A stretch of DNA of 32,186 bases from Gemmatimonadales bacterium (GTDB taxonomy: Bacteria; Gemmatimonadota; Gemmatimonadetes; Gemmatimonadales; GWC2-71-9), in NCBI GenBank assembly GCA_025935995.1, contig JAICUF010000020.1, positions 1-32,186 on the forward strand, written 5' to 3'. Numbering within the stretch: position 1 is the stretch's first letter; every line of letters starts with the position of its first letter. The notes beneath the pieces were generated by a model. The model was not told where the DNA came from and searched no databases. It saw only the letters and a list, made by a program, of their open reading frames with translations. The position numbers and the translations under genes are program-made. Below, piece by piece: positions 1-8,546 of this stretch.

Positions 1-2139
1 CCCACCCCACTGCCCGGCGTGCTCGACCTGTCCGGTTGCGCCCGGGGGGTGCCCCCGCCCGGCCCCCGCGCGCGCGCGCCCCCCCCGCCCCCGGGGGGCG
101 CGCGCGCGGCGCCGCGACGCGTCGCGGCACTCGGCGGAAAGCCGGCGTATCACTCCGCGGACTCCCGGCGTCGTCTGAACCGGCGCCCAGCGCGCCCGCG
201 CGCGCCGCCGGAGCAGCGCCTCGACCGGACCCGCGAGCGCCGTCAGCGCGGCGTCACGCTCCGCAGTCGACAGGCTGCGCGGCGGCGCCGTGATCGCCTC
301 ATCGAGCCGGCCGCCGAGCCAGGCGGGGTCCGAGCGATGCGTGCCGCGCGCGCTGTCGACCCAGAGGAGCGCGGCTCCGGCCGGAGCAATCAGACGATCG
401 TCCTCGAGCGCGAGCCCCGCGAGCGCGCCGTGATGCGGCGACCGGACCGCCGCGCAGCCTTCCCACGCGGGAATCCCTCCAAAGCGCTCGGCGAAGAGAT
501 CGCGCCACTGCCACACCTGCGCCGCGCCGATGCCGACGAGCGCGGGTGCCCGCGCCGACCGGGCCAGCGCGCGGCACTGTCGGAGCCGTCGCTCGAGCGC
601 CGCCGGCGGATCGAAGCGAACGACCGTCACCACGGCGTGCCGCGAGCCGAGGCGGGCGGCGCGGCCCTCCCGCTGGCGCAGGCGAGCCGCGGTCCACGGG
701 AGATCGTAGTGCACCACCCGGCCCGCCGCCTGCAGGTCGAGTCCTTCCGCTGCCACATCGCTGGCGATGATCACGCGGGGTCCGTCACCCTCGGCCGCAA
801 AGCCCGCGAGCAGCGCGGCGCGGCCCAGCTTCACGGTGCCGATGCCCGCCGCTTCGCCGGTGCACCAGCCGACCGGCCCGCCCAGTCGTCGGCGAAGCCA
901 CCCGACGGTGTCACGCGATCCGGTGAAGACGAGAGTGCGCGTCCCATCGGCCAGGAGCGATCGAAGCTGGACCAGCTTCGGGTCGTCCACCGGCATGGCC
1001 GCCTGTGCGGCCTGGATGAGCGCGGGAAGTGCCGCGGCGTCGGGGAGCGCGAGATCGCAGGTATCGGCCGCCACGGTGGGCACCGCTCCCCAGAGCACGA
1101 GCTGGTCGCCGCCGGCGCCGGCCCACTGCCGGAGGGTGCGGCGGGAGAGGGCATGGCCCGCCGCGGCGGCGTCGGCGCACTGCGCCAGCAGCAGGTGGTA
1201 CCGGCGGAGCGTCGCCGCGAGCGCGGCGGGGCTCGAGGCCATGGCGCGCCAGAGCACGCCATGAATGAGCCGGGCTACTGCGCGGTCGCTCGACAGCGCC
1301 AGCCGGTCGATGGCGGCGAGAATCGGCCGCATCTCTTCCCCGAGCGGCGGGCTGCAGCGCCGGGTGCTGCGGAGGGGAATCCGTTCTCGGGCCGCGTCGG
1401 TCGCGATGACCACCGCGCCCAGCGCCGAGGGCGCAGCCCGGATGCCGGTGGCGAGCGAAGCCAGGCCCTCGAGCGCGAGCGCGTCGTCGCGGACGGCGAG
1501 GCGGAGCTGGTGCGAGAGGTCCTCGACGTGACTCACGACCGGAGTGGCCGTCAGCAGCAGCGCCGGCCGCCCCGCAAGAAACCGGGCGAGGTGGCGGTAT
1601 CGGAGGATGCCCGGGTGCCGGAAGTGATGGCTCTCGTCCACCAGGGCGAGGCCGCGCGTGTCCGTCGGGAGACTGCCGCGGCTCGCCTGCTCGTGGCTCG
1701 TGACGATCGCGTTCAGTCCGAGGCGAGCGGCGGTGGCGCGCCACTTGGCCACGAGGGACGCCGGCACGATGCAGGCGACGGGCGCCCGCTGCCAGCGCCA
1801 CGCCACTGCGAGCGCGACGTAGGTCTTGCCGGTGCCCGTGGGCTCGGCGAGCAGCGCGCCGCGATAGACTCGCAGCGCGGCGAGCACCCGGCGGTAGGCG
1901 CGCTCCTGCGAGGGCAGGAGCCAGCCCGGCGCCGGATCGGGTGCGGCGGGGAGGGCGATGCCCGCCGCCAGCGCGTGCACCACATGCGGCGCGGGAACTT
2001 CCGGTCCGGCACGAAGCGCCGTCCGGAGCGGGTGAGCGACGTCGTGCAGCGCTTCAGCGACGATCGTCGGGGTGCCGGGCGGCGGCCAGCGCATCGCGCG
2101 CGGCGGCATCGAGGCCGAGATGTCCGGCGGCGAGAGCAT
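1..2139 (-). CDS. SNF2/DEAH-type helicase, C-terminus beyond left edge
   Basis: This frame is open from 2139 down to position 1 with no stop, so the gene continues past the window. It is a superfamily 2 ATPase that would use ATP to move along or remodel DNA. Counting from 2139, it shows Walker A PTGTGKT (K near 105), a DESH box (near 168-171), TATP (near 197-200), motif V ASDVAAEGLDLQ (near 459-470) and motif VI RQREGRAARLG (near 488-498). The start at 2139 is chosen because GAGGAG lies 4 nt upstream of that ATG; it overlaps the methyltransferase end by 86 bp. In-frame ATGs at 2109 and 2094 overlap less but lack a ribosome binding site. The last 40 or so residues in the window are Arg/Gly/Ala low complexity encoded by a G/C-run palindrome, so a sequence error or nearby true end is possible. 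The gene order suggests it works with the upstream methyltransferase. Confidence 0.85.
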   Translation of the reverse strand, partial: MLSPPDISASMPPRAMRWPPPGTPTIVAEALHDVAHPLRTALRAGPEVPAPHVVHALAAGIALPAAPDPAPGWLLPSQERAYRRVLAALRVYRGALLAEPTGTGKTYVALAVAWRWQRAPVACIVPASLVAKWRATAARLGLNAIVTSHEQASRGSLPTDTRGLALVDESHHFRHPGILRYRHLARFLAGRPALLLTATPVVSHVEDLSHQLRLAVRDDALALEGLASLATGIRAAPSALGAVVIATDAARERIPLRSTRRCSPPLGEEMRPILAAIDRLALSSDRAVARLIHGVLWRAMASSPAALAATLRRYHLLLAQCADAAAAGHALSRRTLRQWAGAGGDQLVLWGAVPTVAADTCDLALPDAAALPALIQAAQAAMPVDDPKLVQLRSLLADGTRTLVFTGSRDTVGWLRRRLGGPVGWCTGEAAGIGTVKLGRAALLAGFAAEGDGPRVIIASDVAAEGLDLQAAGRVVHYDLPWTAARLRQREGRAARLGSRHAVVTVVRFDPPAALERRLRQCRALARSARAPALVGIGAAQVWQWRDLFAERFGGIPAWEGCAAVRSPHHGALAGLALEDDRLIAPAGAALLWVDSARGTHRSDPAWLGGRLDEAITAPPRSLSTAERDAALTALAGPVEALLRRRARARWAPVQTTPGVRGVIRRLSAECRDASRRRARAPRGRGGRARAGAGRGHPPGATGQVEHAGQWGG
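69..108. repeat. 16-bp perfect inverted repeat of CG alternation and C/G runs
   Basis: Positions 69-84, five CG dinucleotides then six C, are the exact reverse complement of 93-108, with an 8-nt C-rich loop. The (CG)6 run at 67-78 is of a type able to form Z-DNA. It lies inside the open frame of the helicase, where it encodes Arg/Ala/Gly/Pro repeats. It may be a real low-complexity tail, or an assembly or sequencing artefact close to a contig end. Confidence 0.6.
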
Positions 2140-5023
2140 CGAGCTCCTCATGCAGGGGCTCGCCCGCCGACATGCGGTCAGCGAGCCGGAGAAGGACTTC
2201 GTCGGCCGAGACCGACGCGGGCAGCGGCAGTGAGCCGACGGGTGCCGCGCCGAAACGCAGATAGCCCCCGGCTGCGGGCTGGGCCACGAGCGCCGCGAGT
2301 GCACGGCACCATGTGGTGTTGAGCCACGCGGCGAGCAGGCGAGCCTCCGCGGGCAGGCGCGTCGCGATCACGTAGCACGTATTGAGCGGGAGGAGACATC
2401 GGGCTTCGGCGCCGGTGAGGGCGGCCGCGGCGAGCCGGCGTGCGAGGTCGGCCCACACGACGCGGTTCGGCGCCGCGGCGGGCCCGGCCCGGAAGACCGA
2501 CCACGGCGGTCCGCCGCTGTAGTCGCTCCGCGCGCGGAGGGTCGCTTCGTGGCGCGCGAGGTAGGCGTGGGCGAGCGGCGGGAGTCGTTCGAGCGGTCGC
2601 CCGCTGTCGTCGTGCGTCCAGAGGAGCCGCCGCCGGCACGCGGTCGCAAAGGCCGCCACGTCGCGGCCGCGCACGGCCCACCGCAGGAGCTCGGGCTCGA
2701 CGGGCTCCGGTGGATCGAGGAAGATCCGGTCGGCCCCGGTCTTGAGGCCCAGCTGGCAGCGATGCCGTTCGGACAGCGGCGGATGCCGCATCGCGAGCTC
2801 GCGACCCACGCGCGCGGCATGATCATGACGTACGATCCAGGGTCCGGAGCCCAGCTCGGACTGCGCCGCGCCCGCCGCGCCGCCGGGCTCGAGCGCGCGG
2901 CGGACGGCGTGGCCCGCTGCTGGCGTGCGCCGCGTGGCGATGAGCGCCATCGGATAGGCGGTGGCCTCGAATCCCGCATCGGTGTCACCGGTGAGATCCG
3001 CCACCGCGTGGAGCGTGGCCGTCGCGGCGAGCGCGGCGCGGGCGCGCGCCGCATACCCGGCGCTCGCGAGCTTGGCCGGTACCAGCAGCGCGACCGCTCC
3101 GCCCGGCGCCGCCAGCTCGAAGCTCCGCTCGACGAAGGCGACGGACAGGTCGGGGCGGTGCGCGAAGCCGCCGCCGCCGTCGCCGCGCCACCAGCGGTAT
3201 CGCGTCGCCAGCCGCTCACGCACGGCGGGGCTCAGCGCCTCGGCACGCACCCATGGCGGGTTCCCGAGCACCAGGCCGAAGCCGCCGCTCGCGAAGACCT
3301 CGGGGAACTGTGCCTGGAAGTGGAACCACGGCAACTCGCCTTCGCGCTCGAGTCGGCGGCGGCCGGCCCGGATGGTCCGCAGCGTGGCACGCAGCCCGGC
3401 GAGCCGCTTCGCGCCGGCAGCCGGGAGTCGCGGTCTGTCACCGAAGAAGGTCGGTGAGCGAGCCGCCTCGAGCACGGCCTGCACCTCCCGCTCGACGCGC
3501 GATTCGAGTCGGGTGATGGCATCTCCGGCCGAGCGGCGCTCGGCGGAGGCCAGCTCGCGGAACCGCGCACGCTTGTCAGGCCCCGACGCCGAGATGGCGC
3601 GCCGGCGGAGGCTCCCGATGCGCCGAGCGTCCAGGGGGACGGCGTCCGCCGGCAGCGGGTCGATCAGGCTGTCGCCCTGGCGGATGAGGCAGTCGAGATT
3701 GGGAAGCGGCGCGACGCGCGCGGCATCGGCGCCCTCGTCCGCCACCACGGCGAGCCAGAGTCTGAGTTCGGCCAGCCTTACGGCCATGGCGTTCCGATCC
3801 ACGCCGAAAAGATTGCGGCGAAGGATGGCCCGCTTGGCTCGGGCGGGCCGGGCGGCATTCCGCAGGTCCGTCAACCGCTCGAGCGCGCCCAGGAGGAAGG
3901 CGCCCGAGCCGACGGCGGGGTCGAGGATCGCGAGCCGCGCGGCGATTCCGGCCGCGACCGGCTCGCGATTCCTGAGCCGCTGGTCCGCTTCCGCGTCGCC
4001 GCAGCCAAGCCGCGCGCCGACGGCGGCCGCGAGCGCCGCGTCGACCACCCGCGCGACCAGCGCGGCCGGAGTGTAGAACGTCCCGCTCTCGTGGCGCTCC
4101 GCGGGATCCATGACGCCTTCGAACACGCGGCCCAGCATGTCGGGCGCTACCGCGCCCCGCCGCCGCTCCGACACCGTGAAATGGAAGCGCTCGAAGAGTC
4201 CGTCGAATGCATCCCGCCAGGCGGCGTTGGGGAAGACCGCACGCCAGCGCCGCTCCAGCGGGTGCGGCTCGAACAGACCGCCGTTGAGAAAGGGGATCGC
4301 TCCCAGCGAGGCTGCTGCCCGGGTGCGGTCGGCGGCCGGCCGGTTGAGGGTGCCGAAGAACAGCGGGTACAGGAAGTCGCGCTGCACCTGGCGGCGGCGC
4401 GAGAGTGCGCGGTCGACCTGCCGGGCAAGGAAGTCCGCGCGGCCGTCGAGCCAGCCTTTCGACTGCACGAAGTAGAGAAAGAGCACGCGCGTGAGCTGCA
4501 CCAGCGTCACGGCATGCCGGTCGGCGGCGGGAATGCGGGACGGGAGCAGCGAGGCCATCGCACTCAGCCGCTCGCGGAAGGCGCGAAAGAAGGCGTGGCC
4601 CAGCCCTTCACCCCCGAGCGCATCGGCGACGCGCGATGCCACGCAAAGGGCGCTGCCCGAGGCGCCCCGGAGCCGCTCGAGACATGCCACGGCGACGTCA
4701 TCAGGATGGTCGAGCGCGAGATGGAGCACGGGCACCCCGCCGTACGCCGCCGCGATCGCCAACTCGCGGCTCCGGGGGTAGAATGCGAGAACGCCCATCG
4801 GCCGTCCTTCGGCCAGGTATCGGCGGGCGGTGCGGCGGGCATCGACGGCGGGCGTACCGGATTCGATGGCGAGCCAGGTGAAATCGCCGGCGCGTCCCAC
4901 CGTCGCCGCCGGCGCGGATGCCGCGCCGACATCCTCCCAGAGCGCCTCGTGACCGAGCGCGGCCACGAGGGCAGGGAGGTCCCGGAGGGATCGAACGCCG
5001 CGGAGCGCATCGGCGATGAGCAT
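2054..5023 (-). CDS. Eco57I-like N6-adenine DNA methyltransferase
   Basis: This 989-residue protein has the full motif set of gamma-class N6-adenine methyltransferases of the Eco57I/type IIG kind. GTFYTP (near 314-319) is motif X, DPAVGSGAF (near 368-376) is motif I for S-adenosylmethionine, and NPPW (588-591) is the catalytic motif IV. FGTLN and FLNGGLFEP (223-252) belong to the conserved region before motif X. The C-terminal third is probably the target-recognition part. No PD-(D/E)xK nuclease motif is evident in the 200-residue N-terminus, so cleavage by this protein alone is not supported. The ATG at 5023 is the only reasonable start, since the frame closes upstream at 5060-5062; it has no clear Shine-Dalgarno. 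The gene overlaps the downstream helicase. Known systems with such pairs include DISARM class 1 and type III BREX, but their other genes are not in view. Confidence 0.92.
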   Translation of the reverse strand: MLIADALRGVRSLRDLPALVAALGHEALWEDVGAASAPAATVGRAGDFTWLAIESGTPAVDARRTARRYLAEGRPMGVLAFYPRSRELAIAAAYGGVPVLHLALDHPDDVAVACLERLRGASGSALCVASRVADALGGEGLGHAFFRAFRERLSAMASLLPSRIPAADRHAVTLVQLTRVLFLYFVQSKGWLDGRADFLARQVDRALSRRRQVQRDFLYPLFFGTLNRPAADRTRAAASLGAIPFLNGGLFEPHPLERRWRAVFPNAAWRDAFDGLFERFHFTVSERRRGAVAPDMLGRVFEGVMDPAERHESGTFYTPAALVARVVDAALAAAVGARLGCGDAEADQRLRNREPVAAGIAARLAILDPAVGSGAFLLGALERLTDLRNAARPARAKRAILRRNLFGVDRNAMAVRLAELRLWLAVVADEGADAARVAPLPNLDCLIRQGDSLIDPLPADAVPLDARRIGSLRRRAISASGPDKRARFRELASAERRSAGDAITRLESRVEREVQAVLEAARSPTFFGDRPRLPAAGAKRLAGLRATLRTIRAGRRRLEREGELPWFHFQAQFPEVFASGGFGLVLGNPPWVRAEALSPAVRERLATRYRWWRGDGGGGFAHRPDLSVAFVERSFELAAPGGAVALLVPAKLASAGYAARARAALAATATLHAVADLTGDTDAGFEATAYPMALIATRRTPAAGHAVRRALEPGGAAGAAQSELGSGPWIVRHDHAARVGRELAMRHPPLSERHRCQLGLKTGADRIFLDPPEPVEPELLRWAVRGRDVAAFATACRRRLLWTHDDSGRPLERLPPLAHAYLARHEATLRARSDYSGGPPWSVFRAGPAAAPNRVVWADLARRLAAAALTGAEARCLLPLNTCYVIATRLPAEARLLAAWLNTTWCRALAALVAQPAAGGYLRFGAAPVGSLPLPASVSADEVLLRLADRMSAGEPLHEELDALAAGHLGLDAAARDALAAARHPDDRR

Positions 5024-5116
5024 GCCGTACGGTGGACCGATCCGGCGACGCGGCCGGCATCAACCCGCCGCACGGCACATCCAATTCCCCGCAACCCCGG
5101 CCCGGCCGGAAGGCGC

Positions 5117-6805
5117 ATGACCCCAGGGCGCCACCCACGCTCGCCGCGCTACCTGAGCCCGCTGACCATCGCCCTCGCCTACCTGGCGGTGGGCACCGCC
5201 TGGATATTCCTCTCCGATCGCGCCCTCACGCTGCTCTTTGCCGCGGGAGAGGTCGCCCGGTGGCAGACGGTGAAGGGCGTGCTTTACGTCGCCGTCACGG
5301 CGCTCCTCCTCTTCCTCCTCATGCGTCGGAGTCTGGCCGCGGTGCGGCGGAGCGAGGAGCGGCACCGGCAGATGTTCGAGACGACCACCATCGCCCTGCT
5401 GATCGACCCCGACACCGCCACCATCGAGGACGCCAACGCCGCGGCCGAGGTGTTCTATGGCCGCCCGCGCGCGGAGCTGGCAGGGCTTCCACTCTCCGAG
5501 CTCAATCCGCTGCCACCCGCCGCCATCGACGCCGCCATCGCGCGCGTGCTGGCCGGCCAGCGCGGTCACTTCCACGTCCAGCACCTCGTGCACGGCGACC
5601 AGCTGCGAGACGTCGAGATCTTCTCCAGCGTGATCGAGACCGGAGGGCGCCGGCTCATCTATTCGATTCTCTACGACCAGACCGACGCCCGGCGCGTCGA
5701 GGAGCAGCTGCGGCAGGCGCAGAAGATGGAGACGCTCGGCCAGCTCACCGGCGGCATCGCGCACGACCTCAACAACGTCCTCTCGGTGATCCTGGGGAAC
5801 GCCGAGCTCATGCGGCAGGAGCTGCCCGAGGGCCGCGATGACCTGCGCACCGATCTCGGCGAGCTGATGGCCGCAGCGCGCCGCGGCGCCGCCATGATCC
5901 GGAAGGTCGCCGGCTTCAGCCGGAGCGGCCCGCTCGAGGCCGTCGTCCTCGACCTCGGCGTCAGCGTCCGCGAGACCGCGGAGACCCTGCGCCAGCTGAT
6001 CCCTGCCGGAATCGAAGTGGTCATCGGCGCGCCGGCGGAGCCGGTCCCCGTCCGCGCCGACCGCGGCGCGCTCGAGCAGATCCTGATGAACCTCGTCACC
6101 AACGCGCGGGATGCGATGCCCGACGGCGGCCGGATCGAAATCCAGGTGGCGCGAAGCGGCGGCACCGGCTCGTTCACCGTGCGCGACAGCGGCATCGGCA
6201 TGGATGACGCGACGCGCGGCCGCATCCTCGAGCCCTTCTTCACCACCAAGCCGCCGCCGCTCGGCACCGGGCTCGGCATGGCCATGGTGGACTCGCTGGT
6301 GCGGCGGCAGGGCGGTACCCTCGCGATCGAGAGCGCGCCGGGTCGCGGGACGACCGTCACCGTCGCGCTGCCGCTGGCCGAGCGCCGCGCTGCCGAGCGG
6401 GCTCCGGCCGCACCGCCGGACGGCCTCCCCCGCGGCACGGAGACGATTCTCGTCGTGGAGGACGAAGCGGCGCTGCGCCGCGCCGCACGGCGCCTGCTGG
6501 AGCGGCTCGGCTACACCGTGCTCGATACGGCTGACGGCGAAGAGGCGCTCGGGGTCCTGCGTGAGCGCCAGGGCACGATCGATCTGGTGCTGTCGGATCT
6601 CGTGATGCCGCGGCGGGGCGGCCGCGCGCTCTACGAAGCGGCGCGGGCCGACGGGCTCGGCGTGAAGTTCCTCTTCTCGACCGGCTACGGCAGCGAGGTG
6701 CTGGAGGGGCTCGACGCGCTCGACGGGGGCGGCCCCGCGCTCATCCGGAAGCCGTGGGCCCTCGACGAGCTGGCCACGCGGCTACGGGAGGTGCTCGACG
6801 CCTGA
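5117..6805 (+). CDS. Hybrid sensor histidine kinase with PAS and receiver domains
   Basis: This is a 562-residue inner-membrane signalling protein. Two membrane helices (about 13-33 and 52-70) enclose a short periplasmic loop. A PAS domain follows (about 80-190), then HisKA with the phospho-accepting His216 in GGIAHDLNN, then HATPase_c with N329, G1 DSGIGM (357-362) and G2 GTGLGMAMV (383-391). The C-terminal receiver has acidic E448/D449, phospho-acceptor D494 in LSDLVMP, T522 and K545. The frame is open far upstream, but the start at 5117 is supported by GGAAGG just before the ATG and by the hydrophobic segment that follows. It is divergent from the methyltransferase (93-bp spacer) and its last 24 bp overlap the convergent glycosyltransferase. 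No output regulator is adjacent, so the target is unknown. Confidence 0.93.
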   Translation: MTPGRHPRSPRYLSPLTIALAYLAVGTAWIFLSDRALTLLFAAGEVARWQTVKGVLYVAVTALLLFLLMRRSLAAVRRSEERHRQMFETTTIALLIDPDTATIEDANAAAEVFYGRPRAELAGLPLSELNPLPPAAIDAAIARVLAGQRGHFHVQHLVHGDQLRDVEIFSSVIETGGRRLIYSILYDQTDARRVEEQLRQAQKMETLGQLTGGIAHDLNNVLSVILGNAELMRQELPEGRDDLRTDLGELMAAARRGAAMIRKVAGFSRSGPLEAVVLDLGVSVRETAETLRQLIPAGIEVVIGAPAEPVPVRADRGALEQILMNLVTNARDAMPDGGRIEIQVARSGGTGSFTVRDSGIGMDDATRGRILEPFFTTKPPPLGTGLGMAMVDSLVRRQGGTLAIESAPGRGTTVTVALPLAERRAAERAPAAPPDGLPRGTETILVVEDEAALRRAARRLLERLGYTVLDTADGEEALGVLRERQGTIDLVLSDLVMPRRGGRALYEAARADGLGVKFLFSTGYGSEVLEGLDALDGGGPALIRKPWALDELATRLREVLDA

Positions 6806-7939
6806 GTAGGTGCGGCCCCGCCATTCCACGCGGCGGGCGCCGCGCCAGGTCGAGCGGAGGACGATGTAGAGCAGGACCGACGCGCCCAGCGGATAGAGGA
6901 GGCCGTACGCCGGCGGGACCCGCATGCCGTGCGACATGAGCATCCAGAACCCCGCGCTCAACGCCACGGCAAGCGCGGCGGCCGTCAGCAGCGACGGCGC
7001 CCATCCCGCGAGTGCCGCCGCCAGCACGAGCGGCGGCAGCAGCCAGAAGATCACCGCCACGCCGAGCGCGACCGGGACCAGCGCGCGGCGCACGGGCTCG
7101 TCGGGGAACGAGCGCCGCCCGCCGAGGTAGACGTTCTTGGACCATCCTTCCACGAGATGCGGAAGACTCTCGTACATCCGCGTCTCCATCAGCGACTCGG
7201 CAAAGGCGAACCAGCTCCGAAGCCCCGAGCGGAAGAACGCCTGCGCGAGCGCCAGATCCTCCGCCACCTCGCCGCGCACGGCGGCATGCGTGCCCACGCG
7301 CTCGTAGGCCTCGCGGCGGGCCATGATGAACTGGCCGTTGGCGATGACGTCGCGCGCGCGGCGGGCGCGGTTCACCGCGCTCGGATGGTAGCGGAGGCCG
7401 AGGAGGAGCCAGACCTGCGGCATGACGACGCGCTCCCAGAAGCTGTCGCAGCGCTGCCGCGGCGCGATGGTGAGCATGTCGGCCCGCTCGGCCAGCAGTC
7501 CCGCGACCGCGTGCGCCAGGAGATCGGGCGCGTGGCGCGTATCGGCGTCGGTGAAGACGAGGATCTCGCCGGTCGCGGCGCGGGCCCCCTGCACGCAGGC
7601 CCACGGCTTGCCGAACCACCCGTCGGGAAGCGGCTCGCCGCGCACGAGGCGCACGCGCGGATCGGCGGCGGCGGCGCGCTCGACCTGTTCCGCGGTGTCG
7701 TCGCCGGAGCGGTCGTCCACCACGACGATCTCGAGCGGCTGGTAGGTGCTGGCGCGCACGCTCGCGAGCACCGTCGCGATGGTGCGTGATTCGTTGCGCG
7801 CGGGGATGATGAGGGAGACGGAGGGGCCGGACGGAAGAGCGCGGTAGCGCGAGAGCTCGGGCCGCCGCCGCGCGAGCCGGACGAGTCCGGCGTACGGCGC
7901 GAGCCACGGCAGCCCCGCGAGCAGGGCGCGCGGATCCAC
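6782..7939 (-). CDS. Membrane family 2 glycosyltransferase, HpnB-like
   Basis: This is a 385-residue GT-A fold glycosyltransferase. VSLIIPARNE (41-50) and VVVDDRSGDD (72-81) form the nucleotide-sugar site. DAD at 131-133 is the metal-binding motif, GEVAEDLALA (223-232) supplies the catalytic acidic residues, and W266 in EGWSKN stands in the acceptor region. Three C-terminal membrane helices (about 288-311, 314-335, 343-361) place it in the inner membrane. The segment GWFGKPWACVQGA resembles hopanoid-associated HpnB and carotenoid glycosyltransferases such as CruC, so a lipid acceptor is likely, but the actual substrate is not shown. It starts with GTG only 3 nt after the upstream sensor-domain gene, which suggests one transcript. 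Its end overlaps the convergent histidine kinase by 24 bp. Confidence 0.88.
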   Translation of the reverse strand: MDPRALLAGLPWLAPYAGLVRLARRRPELSRYRALPSGPSVSLIIPARNESRTIATVLASVRASTYQPLEIVVVDDRSGDDTAEQVERAAAADPRVRLVRGEPLPDGWFGKPWACVQGARAATGEILVFTDADTRHAPDLLAHAVAGLLAERADMLTIAPRQRCDSFWERVVMPQVWLLLGLRYHPSAVNRARRARDVIANGQFIMARREAYERVGTHAAVRGEVAEDLALAQAFFRSGLRSWFAFAESLMETRMYESLPHLVEGWSKNVYLGGRRSFPDEPVRRALVPVALGVAVIFWLLPPLVLAAALAGWAPSLLTAAALAVALSAGFWMLMSHGMRVPPAYGLLYPLGASVLLYIVLRSTWRGARRVEWRGRTYSGVEHLP

Positions 7940-7942
7940 TCG

Positions 7943-8449
7943 CTACTGCGGCTGGATGACGGCGGCCAGCTCGGCTTCGAGGGCCGCGAGCTGGCGGTCG
8001 ATCTCCCCGTGCTCGTGCTCCGTCTCGGGCACCGGCACGCCGTTCTGTGCGAAGAGCGTGGCGACGAGCGCGTCGGTGTAGCCGACGACCGCCACCGCCA
8101 CGCCGCGGTCCAGCACGCGATTGAGGCGGAGCATGATGGCCATGCCCTGCCGCGCGCGCATGGCGGCGAGCACGGGCGCCAGATTCCGGATGAGGAGCTC
8201 CCGGAGGTGCTGCAGCTCCTCGACCACCTCGCCCGCGGCCAGGCCGCGCGCGGAGGCCGAGCGGCCGTAGTGCTCGCAGACGTGGTTCCACACCGCGCGC
8301 ACCTCGCGGCGGAGCGGACCCACCATGTGAGTGAGAACGTCGATGAGCAGGCGGAACTCCCGCTCGACGGTCGCGCGCTGTATCGTGGGAGCGGCGGTGA
8401 TGCGGTCGCCCAGCGCATCGGCCCACTGCGCGACCATCGAGTCCCGCAT
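7943..8449 (-). CDS. RsbRD N-terminal-like sensor domain protein
   Basis: From the ATG at 8449 the product is 168 residues, all-helical in appearance. It resembles the globin-like RsbRD N-terminal domain that usually precedes STAS or histidine kinase domains in stress signalling. The opening MRDSMVAQWADAL fits the first helix of that fold, as does the later region around EVVEELQHLRELL. No output domain is attached, so it would act as a stand-alone sensor or partner. The frame is open up to 8650, but that part is antisense to the LD-carboxypeptidase start and reads poorly. GTG at 8464 and TTG codons further up are alternative starts; none has a strong ribosome binding site. It is followed by the glycosyltransferase after 3 nt. 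The family call is from overall pattern and is moderate. Confidence 0.65.
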   Translation of the reverse strand: MRDSMVAQWADALGDRITAAPTIQRATVEREFRLLIDVLTHMVGPLRREVRAVWNHVCEHYGRSASARGLAAGEVVEELQHLRELLIRNLAPVLAAMRARQGMAIMLRLNRVLDRGVAVAVVGYTDALVATLFAQNGVPVPETEHEHGEIDRQLAALEAELAAVIQPQ

Positions 8450-8546
8450 ATCGGCGATCACACGACCAGCGGCGAGCAACGCGGGCTGCGAAGCGCGCAA
8501 AGCCGTGCTCCAGTGCTCTGAGGACGTGGGAACATATACCGGAGGG

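Noticed and set aside
1-5023. Complete DISARM or BREX locus
   Set aside because: Only the methyltransferase and helicase are visible; the marker genes (drmA/drmB/drmC, pglZ, brxC) are not in the window.
4091-5116. N-terminal extension of the histidine kinase frame
   Set aside because: It is antisense to the conserved methyltransferase N-terminus; the ribosome site and first membrane helix support the start at 5117.
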